Of a DNA stretch of 64,000 bases, positions 35,385 through 47,079 are shown one piece after another (position 1 is the first letter of the stretch; each line of letters opens with the position of its first letter). Position numbers and translations under genes: made by a program. Under the pieces are notes generated by a model. It saw only the letters and a list, made by a program, of their open reading frames with translations. It was not told where the DNA came from and did no database searches. Source of the DNA: Silene conica (taxonomy: Eukaryota > Streptophyta > Magnoliopsida > Caryophyllales > Caryophyllaceae); assembly GCA_029255685.2 (NCBI GenBank), contig CM055312.2, positions 71,252,792 to 71,316,791 on the forward strand, read 5' to 3'.

Positions 35385-35890
35385 TGTTTTGGTAAAATTT
35401 CTACCGGGTCAAGTTTATGTGATGCGGGTCAAAGTGTCAACCAATATAAAGATTTTACTAAAAACGAACATAGAGAATAACAAAAGAAATAAAGAATGAC
35501 ACAAGAGGTTTTTGGTGACGCGGAAAAACCCAATGAGCGAAACAACCGCGGGGGGAACGGAATCCCGCCAATATTTTTACTATGATCGAGTAATTTCGCT
35601 GTTTTGTATGAGTACAAGTGCTTGCGTAAGTAGTAAAGTTTTACAACGTATGAACTGAATGAATAAAAAATGCCCTAGCCTTTCCTTTTATAGCTACGGA
35701 CTTGTGTGTAACCAATTCTGTTCTGGTCCTGGTTTGTAGGAGGAAATGTAGGGGATATCCCTTTAGGGTTTTGACCCATTCTCCTACTCCAACGACTCTT
35801 TTCCTGCATCTGGTCTGCTTCTGTAATGGGTTGTTGCTTCTGAGACTACTTATGGGCCCAACATTGCGATGAGGATTTTTGGGCTAGACA
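35385..35890 (-). repeat. 5' LTR of Tat element
   Basis: 506 bp, TGTTTTGGTAAAATTTC...GGGCTAGACA, followed by target duplication ATTAT. It is the 5' LTR because the element reads leftwards. Confidence 0.93.
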
Positions 35891-35895
35891 ATTAT

Positions 35896-37489
35896 CATGA
35901 TAGGCTAAATGTCATTAATGATATCATGTCTTGGTCAACAACAATCTTCAATGATTATGCTTAGTTAAAAAAATCAAACAAATACACTTTCATCAAACAC
36001 AAAATTTTCTTTCAAAAATTTCATATTAATATATTAATGTATACCTTAAGATAATATTTAACAACAAAATAAGTTACCTAAGAAAGAGTAGTGAGTAGAA
36101 CACGCCCGAATTGGCCAATGTTTGCATGCCCACATATATCTATCATTTGTGTGTCATCATTATTATAAGCTATTTTACGATTCATGTACTCACTTTTAAA
36201 AAAAATTATATAAATGAAAGTCATACCCCTTAAAATATACATCAAAATACAAAAAATTACGACATAAACATAAAAGAAATAGACTAGATTTCCATAGCCA
36301 CAAATTCTTGAATAAAGGATTTTGAATTGGTTTTAGAATAAGCAATAAGACACTCACGAACATACCTATGCGTCCTACTCATTCTCGAAACATGATGATA
36401 AAGACTTACAAAACCTCATATGCATAACCCACCTGCATAGTATTCAACCAGAGAATTAAATTTCAAAGTTGGTCATATGAATTATTAGGAAATATAGTAG
36501 AGTAGTTATATAGCAAATCTCAATATCAAACGAATCAAGCAAAAAACTTACAAACTGTAATAAACAAGTATAAAACATAATAACTAATCAAATTACGTAA
36601 TTACCAAAAAAACAACTTAATAATTATATATTAAAGAAGAATAGTAAGAATTCTATATGTTATGCTCATAATATGAAACAAATAATTTTAGTTAGTTGAA
36701 GAGTCTATAGTGCTCCAAATAATTTCACATGTTTATATAAAATTTATGAGAAGATAAATAATCATACAATGTTTTTATATTGAAGTTGGGAAATTGATGA
36801 GACAAAGTTTAAGTGACTAATTTTAACATGCTCTTTAATTCATAAAATTTAATTTTAGACTTTAATTTATTAGTTTGTGGGTAGATAATGAAGAGGGAGT
36901 AATGAAATGGAAAGACAAAAACTATTAGTGCAAGGGAGAGATAGAGTTGTGGATGCCAATAAATCCAATTTATGGTAGTAATTTTATTTTGTAATCTTTA
37001 TTACATCATTGAATTACCATAGTAAATGATAAGGGTAATAAAATCATACTTCAAAAGAACATTAGTGAATACTGATCTTGGATGATGCCATGTGTCGTCC
37101 TAAGTAAACCCTTAATTTACCATTTTATATGATTTATTAAAATAAGTTTGTCATGTAGAATGCTCAAGATTTTTTATGTGTAACTTTATAACCCAAATTA
37201 TTCGGCGTGATAATTTGCGACATTTTTGAGCTACCTTTGGTTTTAATGATGAGTAAGAGATGAGATAGACCAAATATTATGAAGACGCAAGGGTAAATAA
37301 AAACTTAATTTGCAAATTACTCATTTACTCCATATTTTTCAATTCAATTGAATGCACTACACTATCATTGATGTTGAGAGTATTCAAGAGACAAGTTTTA
37401 CTAATCGGTTTTAGTGCGCTAAATTTTTTCAAGTGATGCCATGTAGTATTTGTGTAGTAATAGGATTTGCCATCTAGAATGCTTAAAAA
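35896..37489. other. Unassigned intergenic sequence
   Basis: About 1.6 kb of AT-rich DNA with no ORF above 60 codons, no recognisable LTR or inverted ends and no RNA gene that I can see. Confidence 0.6.
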
Positions 37490-37523
37490 TTACTAATAAC
37501 CACCAATTATTTACGGTATTTTA

Positions 37524-38239
37524 GAGCAAGTGCAATGGTGAGCTAATGTACCGTTAGCTTGAATTGTCACATCATATTTTTTAGGATTAATTGATAAAAA
37601 TACTCCGAACTATTGGTGAACTGCTCAAAATACTCTAAACTTTATTTTAACTACCAATATAATCAACTAATGCCCTCGTTTGCTTTGAATAGAATATGTT
37701 GTTTTGTTAACTTATTATAGCCTGTTTTAATGACGTGATTAGGTGAATATATTAACATAGAAGTAAAAAGGGAAAGACAGGTAAAAGAAGGGTTTAAAAT
37801 GTATTCACTTATTTAGCAGGTAACATGTCATATATTATAATAAAAGCGAACTATAGCATTAGTTTGTTATATTGGTAGTTAAAATAAAGTTTGGAGTATT
37901 TTGAGCAGGGCACCCATAGTTCAAAGTATTTTTATCAATTAATCCTATTTTTTAAGCTATATTATTTTGAGCTACAATTGCATACAATGGTTTCAAGCTA
38001 ATTTAAATGGACCCACATACAACAAAACTTCCAAGTTTTTTATTTAAATAATTATTTTTTATAAGAAACTTTAATTTGATAGGTTGAAATTTTGGGTTGG
38101 GGCATTTGAGCTAGTAGCTTAATGGGGCTAGTAGCTTGATTTAAGCTAATACAAAAGTAGAGATACAATGGTTTGGCTACTAGCTTACAACTTTTTATAT
38201 TTGCAAGCAAGTCCCTTAACTAAACCATTGCACTTGCCC
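37524..38239. mobile_element. PIF/Harbinger-like MITE (716 bp)
   Basis: Inverted ends GAGCAAGTGCAATGGT and, from the right on the minus strand, GGGCAAGTGCAATGGTTT. The 3-bp duplication TTA is at 37521-37523 and 38240-38242. The empty site is kept in inverted orientation near 49270. It contains the MULE-type MITE 37584-37945. Confidence 0.8.
37584..37945. mobile_element. MULE-type MITE (362 bp)
   Basis: A perfect 9-bp duplication TATTTTTTA (37575-37583 and 37946-37954) flanks ends GGATTAATTGATAAAAATA and its inverse TATTTTTATCAATTAATCC. A relative lies at 19531-20134. Nine-base duplications are characteristic of Mutator-like elements. Confidence 0.85.
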
Positions 38240-38649
38240 TTACAAACTACCACCATGTATTTAATTTATTACAAAAAATCACCTACATTAGAGTGTATAT
38301 ATCCAAACCCACACCGTATTTCACTCCCGTTCATATTTTACTTATTTCTCGACTCGGATGACTAACTAAATAAATAATAACTCCAAGCAAATTCTAACTC
38401 TTAACAGAATAAAACCACTCATTTACATTACACCCAACTTGCCTTAGAACATCAAAGCCCCAAATTAAGAACATCCTCATCATTATCGTCAATTTCTAAC
38501 TTTAATTGCTTCTAAATCATCACTAACAAGCCCGTCATCAATTTCAGACAATAGAATTCAACATATAAAGTTTGAGTACTTCATCCACTAGCACACATCT
38601 CTCGTGCAGTAGCTCGCTCTGTCAACATAGTTGTTTGCATTCAGAGAAC

Positions 38650-39608
38650 TTTTTTTTGTCATGTGTAAAGAAAACGTTTACAAATGGTTAGCACGATGAG
38701 CTACCTCATGTGCCACTTTGTTAAACTTCCTAGGAATAAAACTAAAGCTTAAGCAATGAAAACAAGAAAACAATAATTTACAATCGTCCAGGATCCCTCT
38801 AAGAAGGTGATCCACCTTATCCGATCCCGTTAGTTGGGACAACACCGTCAGGCAATCAGAGGCCACATTAAGATGCAAAGCACGTTCCTTTTGCGCCCAT
38901 TTGAGCACCTTTAGAATACCCCAAGCTTCTGCCTGAGTCGCCGATTCTGCTTTGAATCTCTTACTGATCCTTTGTGTCTCCGTCCCATCGAATCTATATA
39001 CCACAAAACCAATACCTGCATCCAAGTTGTCATTCCAACTAGCATAAACCCTAACATCAATCCTTTCACAATCTTCAGATACTCCCGAAATAGCTGCAAC
39101 CCTTCCCTCCACCAATTGTTTTTGCAGAACATCCTCACCATCTCCAATCCTCCCATGACCGTCATCTGATCCCCCCTTACGGGTGCTAGCTAACTGACAG
39201 TTATTAACACTCTCTTCCACGACCTTAAAGAGAATATCAGGGGGCATCGAATTACCCTTAAAGAGCCTATTATTTCTCTTGCACCATAAGCTCACAGTGT
39301 GGCAATAAAAGTACACTTACTCCAACCCCCTCTATCTGCCTTGCCCAGGTATTCAATCCAATTCACAATCCATTCTTGAATACTAAAGTGTATATCACAA
39401 TCCACACGAAGCCCAAGGGCCGAGCCTGCCCAAATATGCGAGGCAAACTCACAATTCCTTAGGATATGCTCCTTTGTTTCAATCCTTCCCTCGTCATTTC
39501 CATACACGACGCATCCATACTCCCGTTCAAAGTTCCTTGCCACAAACTCGATTTCATAGGGGAGAGTGTTAGCCAAAATCCTCCAAAGGAAAATTTCCCA
39601 CAAAGAGT
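38650..39608 (-). pseudogene. LINE ORF2 C-terminal part: zinc region and RNase H
   Basis: 39621-39292 (minus) carries the reverse-transcriptase-associated zinc region (SLWEIFLWRILANTLPYEIE, KEHILRNCEFASHIW). After a frameshift near 39300 the RNase H-like domain continues (39316-38678; QAEAWGILKVLKWAQ, VASDCLTVL, KVAHEVAHRA). The expected first Cys pair of the zinc region reads CVVY, and the first RNase H aspartate position reads VYASWN, so both are degenerate. A run of eight A on the minus strand (38657-38650) marks the LINE 3' tail. The rest of this LINE is at 47080-48540. Confidence 0.85.
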
Positions 39609-39615
39609 CCGCAAC

Positions 39616-40395
39616 GATCAAAAATGTTTTGATCTTCTCTATGGAGCCCGAACTTCAAAGGAGTGCTATTAAACTTAGCACCACCTATGAAATCTACTCC
39701 AAGCTTGTGACAATGTTCTCAAAAGCTTCGAGAATTGTCCAATATTAGGCGGCATTCGCTTTTTTTGATCTCAATCTTAAGGAGGGCCAAAAAGTTAGCT
39801 CTCATGTGCTCAAGCTAATTGAGCATGTTGAGACTCTAAGAACGCATCAAGTGGATATTCCTAAAGAACTAGTGATTGATAGAATCCTCCACTCCTTGTC
39901 TAAGGTTAAAACTTATGTTCAATTTCGGGTGAATTTCAACATGAGAAACCAAGAGACAACCCTTGATGAGTTGCACAATATGATTGTGCAAGCTGAAAGG
40001 GATATGGACCTAAATGTTAGTTCCGTTAAGGATGTGCTCAATGTTAACACCAAGAGCAAAGAAAAGTTCAAAAGGAAGGGAAAGGTAGGCATGAAGCAAA
40101 CTTCCAACAATGCTAAGAAGGTGGCTTCCGAAGTAAGCACCTCAAATCCCAAGAAAAGCTCCCTTCAAGGAGTCAAATGCTTTTATTGCAATGGCAAAGG
40201 GCATTGAAAGAGGAATTGTTCCAAATATCTCAGCGATCTCAAAGCTGGAAGAATTATTCTTGTTGGTATAATAATTATCCCTATTTTTATGTTTATCTCA
40301 ACTTTGGTATAAGGATACAAGTTGTGATATAAATGCTCTTATTATTTGAATTAGGGCATGAGAGCAAGGATAAGGGAAAGGAAAATGAAACTTAA
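39616..40395 (+). pseudogene. gag: Copia-type gag fragment of second element
   Basis: Similar along its length to the gag at 5714 (NVLIFSMEPELQRS, FRVNFNMRNQETTLDELH, zinc knuckle CFYCNGKGH-KRNC). The first about 75 residues are missing. In-frame stops lie at 39746 (TAG) and 40204 (TGA inside the zinc knuckle where Trp is expected). A splice from 40265 to 40355 would give an end KDKGKENET, stopping at 40393-40395, matching the spliced end proposed for the first copy. Confidence 0.85.
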
Positions 40396-42605
40396 AAGAT
40401 CAAATGGGAACTAAAGGTAGCTCCCTTGGAGATGATCAAGAAGCTTGATTTTTCGCTTATTTTGCTCATGATTTGAAGTGTTGTTAATTTAGAACTTACA
40501 AACCATGTTGATTTCCTTGTTAGATAAGGAAAATTGGTCCTTGAACAATTATTGTGCTTTGGATATTTGGTGGCTTGGTTTTCAACCCAAGTCACCATCA
40601 TTTATTTATGGGAATGTTCTTAATTTATCATTCAAACACTTGCAAATCAAAACATAAAATTGAATTGATTATCATATTTGAATGTATAATTCATTGAAAG
40701 CGAATAAGCATGAGATACTTATGTCAAAAACCAATTCATAAGGAATTGAGTTTAGAATTCAAGTAAAGGAAAGTTATTAACCACCCAAACTATCAAGCTA
40801 TTAGTCAAATATTTTTCCGTTTTATCTCATAAAAGTCTCTAATAAGATTATGTGACGCATACATTCCGACTTCATAAATCGTTGGTTGTGGCTAATGGCT
40901 ATTCTTGGTAATAAAATGAGATTATTATTGCAAGAATAGAGTGGGATAAATTTAAAGTCACAATAAAGGATTTAGGAAGAAAACAATAGATGTGATCTAT
41001 TGGAGAATAGTAGGATCTATTATTTCGGTTGTGTGAAAGATTGAGAAGATAGATTAAGTTAAAATTGTGGATGAGATCTACGATTAAGAAAATCTACGCC
41101 TTATGATATACATCGCTCCTCAGGGTATACTTTAAGAAAAAGTTCTTAAAATTACCGAGGAAGAAGATCCAAAGTGGAAGATCTACGTCCATTCCCAGGA
41201 AATAGTTTAAGAAAGATTTCTTAAATTTACTAAGGAAGTAGATCGAAAGTAAGAATTCTGCATCTATCTATAGATAGAGGGAACGACGGCTCTAGGAAAT
41301 ACTTTAAGAAATAGTTCTTAAAATTAATGAGGAAAGAGATCAAAAGTAGAATTAAGTATCTATCTGTGGATGGGATCCATTGTGAAGTTCTCGCTCGCAC
41401 ATGAATGTACTATAAGATAAGATTCTTATAAGTATTACTTGAGGAAACTAGAAGTTTAGCTCGCACAGGATTGCACTATAATATTATATTCTTATATGCA
41501 CTACGCGAGGACACTAGAAGGAAAAATATTTCAAAAGATTTTGCAAAAGCTCAAGAAGATGTTCTTGGATTTAGATGATGATTTAAATGTGCCAATGCAA
41601 ATTCAAGGTCCATGAAACTTAAATGGTGTATATGCTAATAAATGAGATTTATTGAGAGAAGCATGGGTAGACATATGGATGTCGATAGTTTGCAAAGTTA
41701 GTGAGTAACTTTGTTGAAACTAATAATACATTTCATTAAGAATGAAATTACTAGACTTTTAAAGCCGCTTTTCAAAAGGGTATTTGAAAAAGATATACCT
41801 ATAAGCATATATGGTTTTGTCCCAATCATCATCAATTCATTAAATATTAAGGAACATAGAATTGAGTGGGAGTTTTATGATTAATGATTTAATATAAAAT
41901 TCAGTGGGAGTTCCGCTCCATAATTTGAACCCATTCAGTCATTGAAGAATGACTTTCGAATTTTCAGATTCTGGCAAGAACTAGAGTTAAGTGGGAGTGA
42001 ACGTGATATACAACAACTCATTGCTCGTTTGGAATGAGGCATTAATACTTCAAAGAAGTATACGATTTTTCAATTCTAGATGACAAATTGATATGATTTA
42101 AATCTAATTAAACATGGGATGTTTGGTTGAGATTGTAAAAACATCTTGTTTATTGAAAAATATTAAGGTTGTTCATAAAGGTGAAGATAGAATTACCATG
42201 ATGACATCATGGAAATTTATCGAACCTTAAATACTATGATTTTACATGTTTGAATCTACTAATGTTTCCGCCATTAGTACAATCATGTAAAATTTGATGC
42301 ATATTTTCTTGCAGGATTACCTTTTTAAGAATTATCAAATCAATGATTAAGCGATCATGAATTGTCATTTATTCTCAAATGGAGATCATGACCAATTCGA
42401 TATTTTGGATGATAACTTAGTCATGTGTTAAAAGGTTTACAACGACGTAAGTTCCAAGTTCTCAAAAGATTTAAGATAATCTTTGGCTTATATTCATTTA
42501 CTATGAATCTTAATGACTTGTAATTTAATTACATTGAATTGTCATGACAAGTTTCTACAAAATACATAAGTACCTAGTGATTATGTGGAGCATTTTGAAA
42601 CTAGG
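40396..42605 (+). other. Non-coding body of second copia element
   Basis: No useful ORF. Patches such as 40555-40610 match 6885-6945 of the first element. Near-repeated phrases (TACTTTAAGAAA.AGTTCTTAAA) recur around 41125, 41205 and 41305, giving an internal repeat of about 90 bp. Confidence 0.55.
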
Positions 42606-42610
42606 AGTTA

Positions 42611-44185
42611 TGATGCGTGTCTATTTTATGATGTTTTACATCTATTTTTACATGCATTTGGTCGCTCATTTACTATGTTTTAGGTCTTATTTCCCAACAA
42701 TTGTGCACTTTCGTATTTTTATGCACTTTTGCAGATTTGTGCGGAAAAAGGACAATTTTACACCAAATTTATGCCCTCGAGATTTTTGCATAACTAAGGA
42801 ACGAAGAAAGTCAACTGGAATCATTAATCAAGTACCAAAAGTCAAACCGAGACGAATCAAAGCAATCTAACGCGGAAACGGGTCGACCGACCTATTACTT
42901 GGGTCGGCCGACCAAATCTCTGTTTTGGAAAGCCCAGAATTTTCCTGAAGCCCGTAAAGAGGTTGACCGACCCACATAGTAGGTCGACCGACCTCAGCGC
43001 AGCCCAGAAGCTTTCCAGAAGTCCATAAGAAGTGTTGGAGTCTTTAGGAAACTCCTAATTGCCGCCCTATATAAACTAATCTTTCGTTTAGGGTTAAACA
43101 TTCAGTTTTATTTTTAGTTTTATTCAGTTTTAGTTGAGAATCAAGTTCATAATTTAGTTTTATTCCGTCTTTTAGTTTAATTACAATCTTTCAATATTCT
43201 CAAGCACTTTAGTTGTTCATCAATCATTCAAGCATTCGATAAAGTTTGTTCCTTTCCATCTTAATTCCAATTTCTGGTAATTCTTCCTTAATTTAGTTCT
43301 ATTATTGTTCTTAGTATTATCGCATTCGGTTTAAGATAGAATCCCAAAGCTTTATCGTAAATTGCATGTTTAGATTGATAATTGTTATGATTGCCATGTT
43401 TATGCCTGTTTTTATTATTGTTTCAATAATCATGCGTAGCTAAATACTTATGTTAGGATGTAGGGGATGAATATGTGTAGGTAATATACAGTTTCGAGAC
43501 CGACCTGTAGCAGGGCCGTGGTCGGCCGACTCACATAATGGGTCGGTCGACCAAGGCGGTGGTCGGCCGACTGGGCTAGCCGGTCGGTCGACCCACTCGC
43601 GTATGTTTTCTGTTCCGTTTTAATTCATAGACTATAATGACCTACAATGAGACTGAAAGGAGACTTGTAGGATGTTAGTAATGACCTACCTAAGATTGAG
43701 AGATACGGGAAGGGCATTGGTTTACACCTTAAGATGACTAGGTTACTCAAGACTGAAAGATATGTGACCTAGAATTTAGGAATCACCCTTATTGTTGACA
43801 CCCAATAATAGTGAGACCTAGGAGCTAATAGCATAGGCCGAAAGGAGCTATTAGGTACCATAGACCGAAAGGATATGTTACACCCCTTACGCGACTGCAA
43901 TACATGTTGACCTTAGGATTTATATTACCTTAGCTATTTGTTACCCAAACATCCTAGCATCCCTTTATTACTGTTTTATTATCATCTTTATTTACTTGTT
44001 TTATTTTTAATCCTTGCTTTGGACTAAGTAAACAACCAATCAACCCCCAATTTTGTGACTTTAAACATTAGCATCAAACAATAAACATTCCCCACCTCCT
44101 TGTGGTTCGACCCTGACTTTCACTATCTATAGTTTAAGTTTAGGAATTATAAATTTATCTTTGGTACCCTCAACGATGGGCATCA
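42611..44185. mobile_element. Solo LTR (1,575 bp) with GC-rich hairpins
   Basis: Begins TGATGCGTGTC and ends GGGCATCA, flanked by a perfect 5-bp duplication AGTTA (42606-42610 and 44186-44190). No internal region is present, so it is a solo LTR left by LTR-LTR recombination. Palindromes built on GGTCGACCGACC / GGTCGGCCGACC lie at 42883-43003 and 43500-43602. The lineage was not assigned. Orientation is not determinable from the ends alone. Confidence 0.88.
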
Positions 44186-45127
44186 AGTTACATCATGCAC
44201 ATAAACTTAAGTCACTAGTCATGAGATGACTTGCTTCTTTCAAGTTAAAGAGCATATATATGGATATGATCCATAAAGAAAGTGCTTATGAAAATCATGT
44301 TGTAAGTTAAGGATAACATGAAATGAAGATAATTGCAATTCTAGATAAGTGTTTATGAGACACTTAAGCTCATTGGACATTAAGTAGTGATCAAGAGTTG
44401 ACTACTTATATGTTATAATCACATTAATCGTTTGAGTTATTTATAACTCACCCAAGGTCATGTCATATTCAAATGAGATGGTAAGACCTCGCTCCTAGTA
44501 GCTTGAATGAGGTGAGGTCTCGAAGCAACTAGATGAGTGATGCGATTGATGACGAGTTCAAATGTCATAAAGTCATACGAGATGACTAGTCGATCACCTA
44601 GGCAAGGATATGTTAAGATACATTTGTTGGGCTAATGACTACTGATGATGGAGCTCTGGCTTTTCTTATCAAAGATTGTTTGGTCGTGGCGGGAGCTTCT
44701 ATCGTGTTTCACATGAGTCAAATCTTTGACTAATTACTATTAGCCTCAGGTGGCATAGTTCTCAGAGTAACTTTGATTTGTGTCCTAACACCTTCGTAAC
44801 TGGGGTTTATAAGGACATGTTTTGGGTTATGATGGGCTGTGGCTAGCCGAAGGGAATAGGTCAATTGGGAATTGTCCACCTCTTGTCAGGGTTAATAAAT
44901 ATCTCGAGGCCACTCGAGGAGTAAAATAACTAAAAATGCGTGGTCACGCTCGGAAGGTATCTATGGTAGATAATTCCGGTCAGATAGTTATGACTCCAGA
45001 TCGAGGAAAACCACTCTAGATCAGATCACTTGCAAGTACGACTTGTGATGATGCCTTGAATTGAGTGGGAGATAGTGATATGACAAGAGAATTGGTAACG
45101 CACACTTGTCGCGGACAAGTGGGAGAT

Positions 45128-47079
45128 TGTTGGAGGTAGTGTCCTCGACAATAATGCGTTTACATATTTAAATCTCATTTAAATGGAACACAATTGGGAA
45201 AGTTACTCTTTTAAAGTCGACTGATCAACATTTATCGATAATGATTGGCTGTCTAGAGTTTGACCTTACCGTCATATGATGGTGGTGATCAGTTGATCCC
45301 TTAAGGTCATATCTTTAGGAAATTCTGTCTCAATGGAATATTTAATTGATCGTATATGGATACGGATTAATTGATAACTAGAAATTTGAAAATGATTTTT
45401 TATGTGACGTGTATTATTATAATGGAATTATAATAATAATTGTCAAAGTAATAAAATTTGTTTATTACTCGGTTTTGATTAATTGCTTAAGAAACAATTA
45501 AATCGGGAATGAACACGGTAAATCATAAAATTACAAATGGTTGTAATTAAAATTATGATATTACATTTTTATAAGATAGTAATTAAAAATTACTAGAGGA
45601 ATTATTTAAATGTTATGAATTTTAAAGAGTTAAAATTGCATAATTAACAAATTGGTAAATGTGTTATATGACATGTGTGACATGTTACAACTTAACACAA
45701 TTGACAAAGATAAAATGGGGTTCATTTTATCCTCTTTGGGTCGTGTATATATGTATGAGTATGGTGATTGTGTGTTAAAATAATACACTATCATTATTAG
45801 TCTTAGAGCATGCACATTAGAGGGGTTACCTCTTCCCCTCCAATTTTCCTCTCTCCTTCTATATTTCTTACACATCATATTCTCTTTCATCCAAATCATT
45901 TTTCCATTACCTCTTAACTTTTACCCAATTTTCTCTAAAATGGAGGGATAAACCTATTTATTTAGTCTGACCCCACCGCATTAAAATATCCACCATTTAT
46001 TTTCAATAAACATCATCAAACAAAATAATTTCATATAAACTTAAAACTAATCAAACGTACATTATTATTAATAATTTACTTACGTACCTATAAACTTAAA
46101 ACTAATTAAACGTGCATATAAATTTAAAAATAACTGAACGGTTAATTCCATAATTTCGATTACTATCATTCATGGTTACTATCAACTAATTAAATAGAGA
46201 AAATAGTTAGAAGATTAAGTTTGAAAAATAGATTAATATTGGACTCTATTTATAGAGAAAAGAAAATGAAATATTTTTGTATAAATAAATTATGTTGAAC
46301 CAAAAAAAAAATTATAAATAAATTATAATACATTTATAAAATAAAATAAAAGAACCAAAAAAATTGAAAAAGGAAAAAAAATAAAAAAGGAAGAAGAGTG
46401 GACAAGGGCCAATGTGCCAAATTTCCCCAAACAAGGGATTTCCCCTTCCCCTTAGAAATTTTAGAGTTACCCACAATGGAAGGGTAACCTCCTAAGAAGA
46501 GAGAGAAGGTTAAGAGGTGGGTCAAAACCCTTCATTGTGCATGCTCTTACAAAGCCTAAATAGATGTGTAAGATAGGTGTAAGGTATATTGTGTGCTTTA
46601 AGCATAAAATAGAGGCCATGCATTGGCTCTATGGGGGCACTATGGCCGGCCATATGCATGAGCAAAGGAGCTCATGTTGCTCGTTATATATTACACCATT
46701 TACCACATGAAAAAGAGAGAATGCTTTCTCATTTTTCATACTACATTCATTCATCCATCTTATTCTCTCTAGAAAAATAGTTTTTCTAAAGAAATAAATC
46801 ATTTCAATACTAATAATATTATTGGAATATCATTAATTATTTCTTGTATACTAACTTCAATTTTCTAGTAACAAAATTTATTTTGGTTTTGAGATTGGGT
46901 CCTTGATAAGAGCTTTTGGAGACGGTTTCATTATAGACCGTTGGTAAGGGTAAACGGTTCATGCAAGACTCGATTAATAGGTGATTAATTGAGTATAAAC
47001 CTTTTAAAGCAATGTAAGGACATTTCTTCCATCTTATGTAATCATCATGCATTCATAAGATCTAATTAAGTTTTAATGA
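45128..47079 (+). repeat. 3' LTR of second copia element (interrupted and truncated)
   Basis: Starts TGTTGGAGGTAGTGTCC directly after the purine tract. It shares patches with the LTR at 2011 (for example AATGATTGGCTAGCTAGAGT versus GATTGGCTGTCTAGAGTTTG). It is split by the MITE 45805-46546 and ends at about 47079, where LINE sequence begins, without reaching the CCTTTCA end. Confidence 0.8.
45805..46546. mobile_element. PIF/Harbinger-like MITE (742 bp)
   Basis: Inverted ends GAGCATGCACATTAGAGG and, from the right on the minus strand, GAGCATGCACAATGAAGG. The 3-bp duplication TTA is at 45802-45804 and 46547-46549. It has no transposase and is nested in the copia LTR. Confidence 0.82.

Larger units (their letters stand above)
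25724..35890 (-). mobile_element. Complete Tat-lineage Ty3/gypsy retrotransposon, coding-defective
   Basis: Bordered by a perfect 5-bp duplication ATTAT (25719-25723 and 35891-35895). LTRs are 25724-26228 and 35385-35890. The order on the minus strand is LTR, primer site, gag, protease, RT, RNase H, a second archaeal-type RNase H, integrase, then an antisense gene region, polypurine tract (AATTTGGGGGAAA, about 26230-26243) and LTR. The extra RNase H and the antisense accessory ORF are hallmarks of the Tat lineage. The LTRs differ at about ten bases plus three small indels in 505 (about 2%), so insertion is fairly recent, yet gag-pol carries eight stops and two frameshifts. Confidence 0.92.
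37490..38560 (+). repeat. Dispersed repeat R3, left copy (split by MITE)
   Basis: 37490-37523 and 38240-38560 together match the reverse complement of 48930-49310 (shared words such as TTTCTCGACTCGG, ACCACCTA, CCTACATTAGA). The gap is exactly the MITE 37524-38239, so the right copy preserves the empty site. R3 has no ORF. Confidence 0.75.
39609..47079 (+). mobile_element. Second gag-only copia element, truncated at both ends, inside LINE
   Basis: It starts inside gag with no 5' LTR, primer site or leader. It continues through a non-coding body related to 6735-8988, reaches the purine tract (AAGTGGGAGAT, 45117-45127), and ends within the LTR that starts at 45128. A solo LTR (42611-44185) and a PIF-like MITE (45805-46546) are nested in it. 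There are no target duplications, because both ends are lost. Confidence 0.85.

Noticed and set aside
42544..42870. 108-codon ORF at the start of the solo LTR
   Set aside because: It crosses the solo LTR border (42611), so it is a chance frame.
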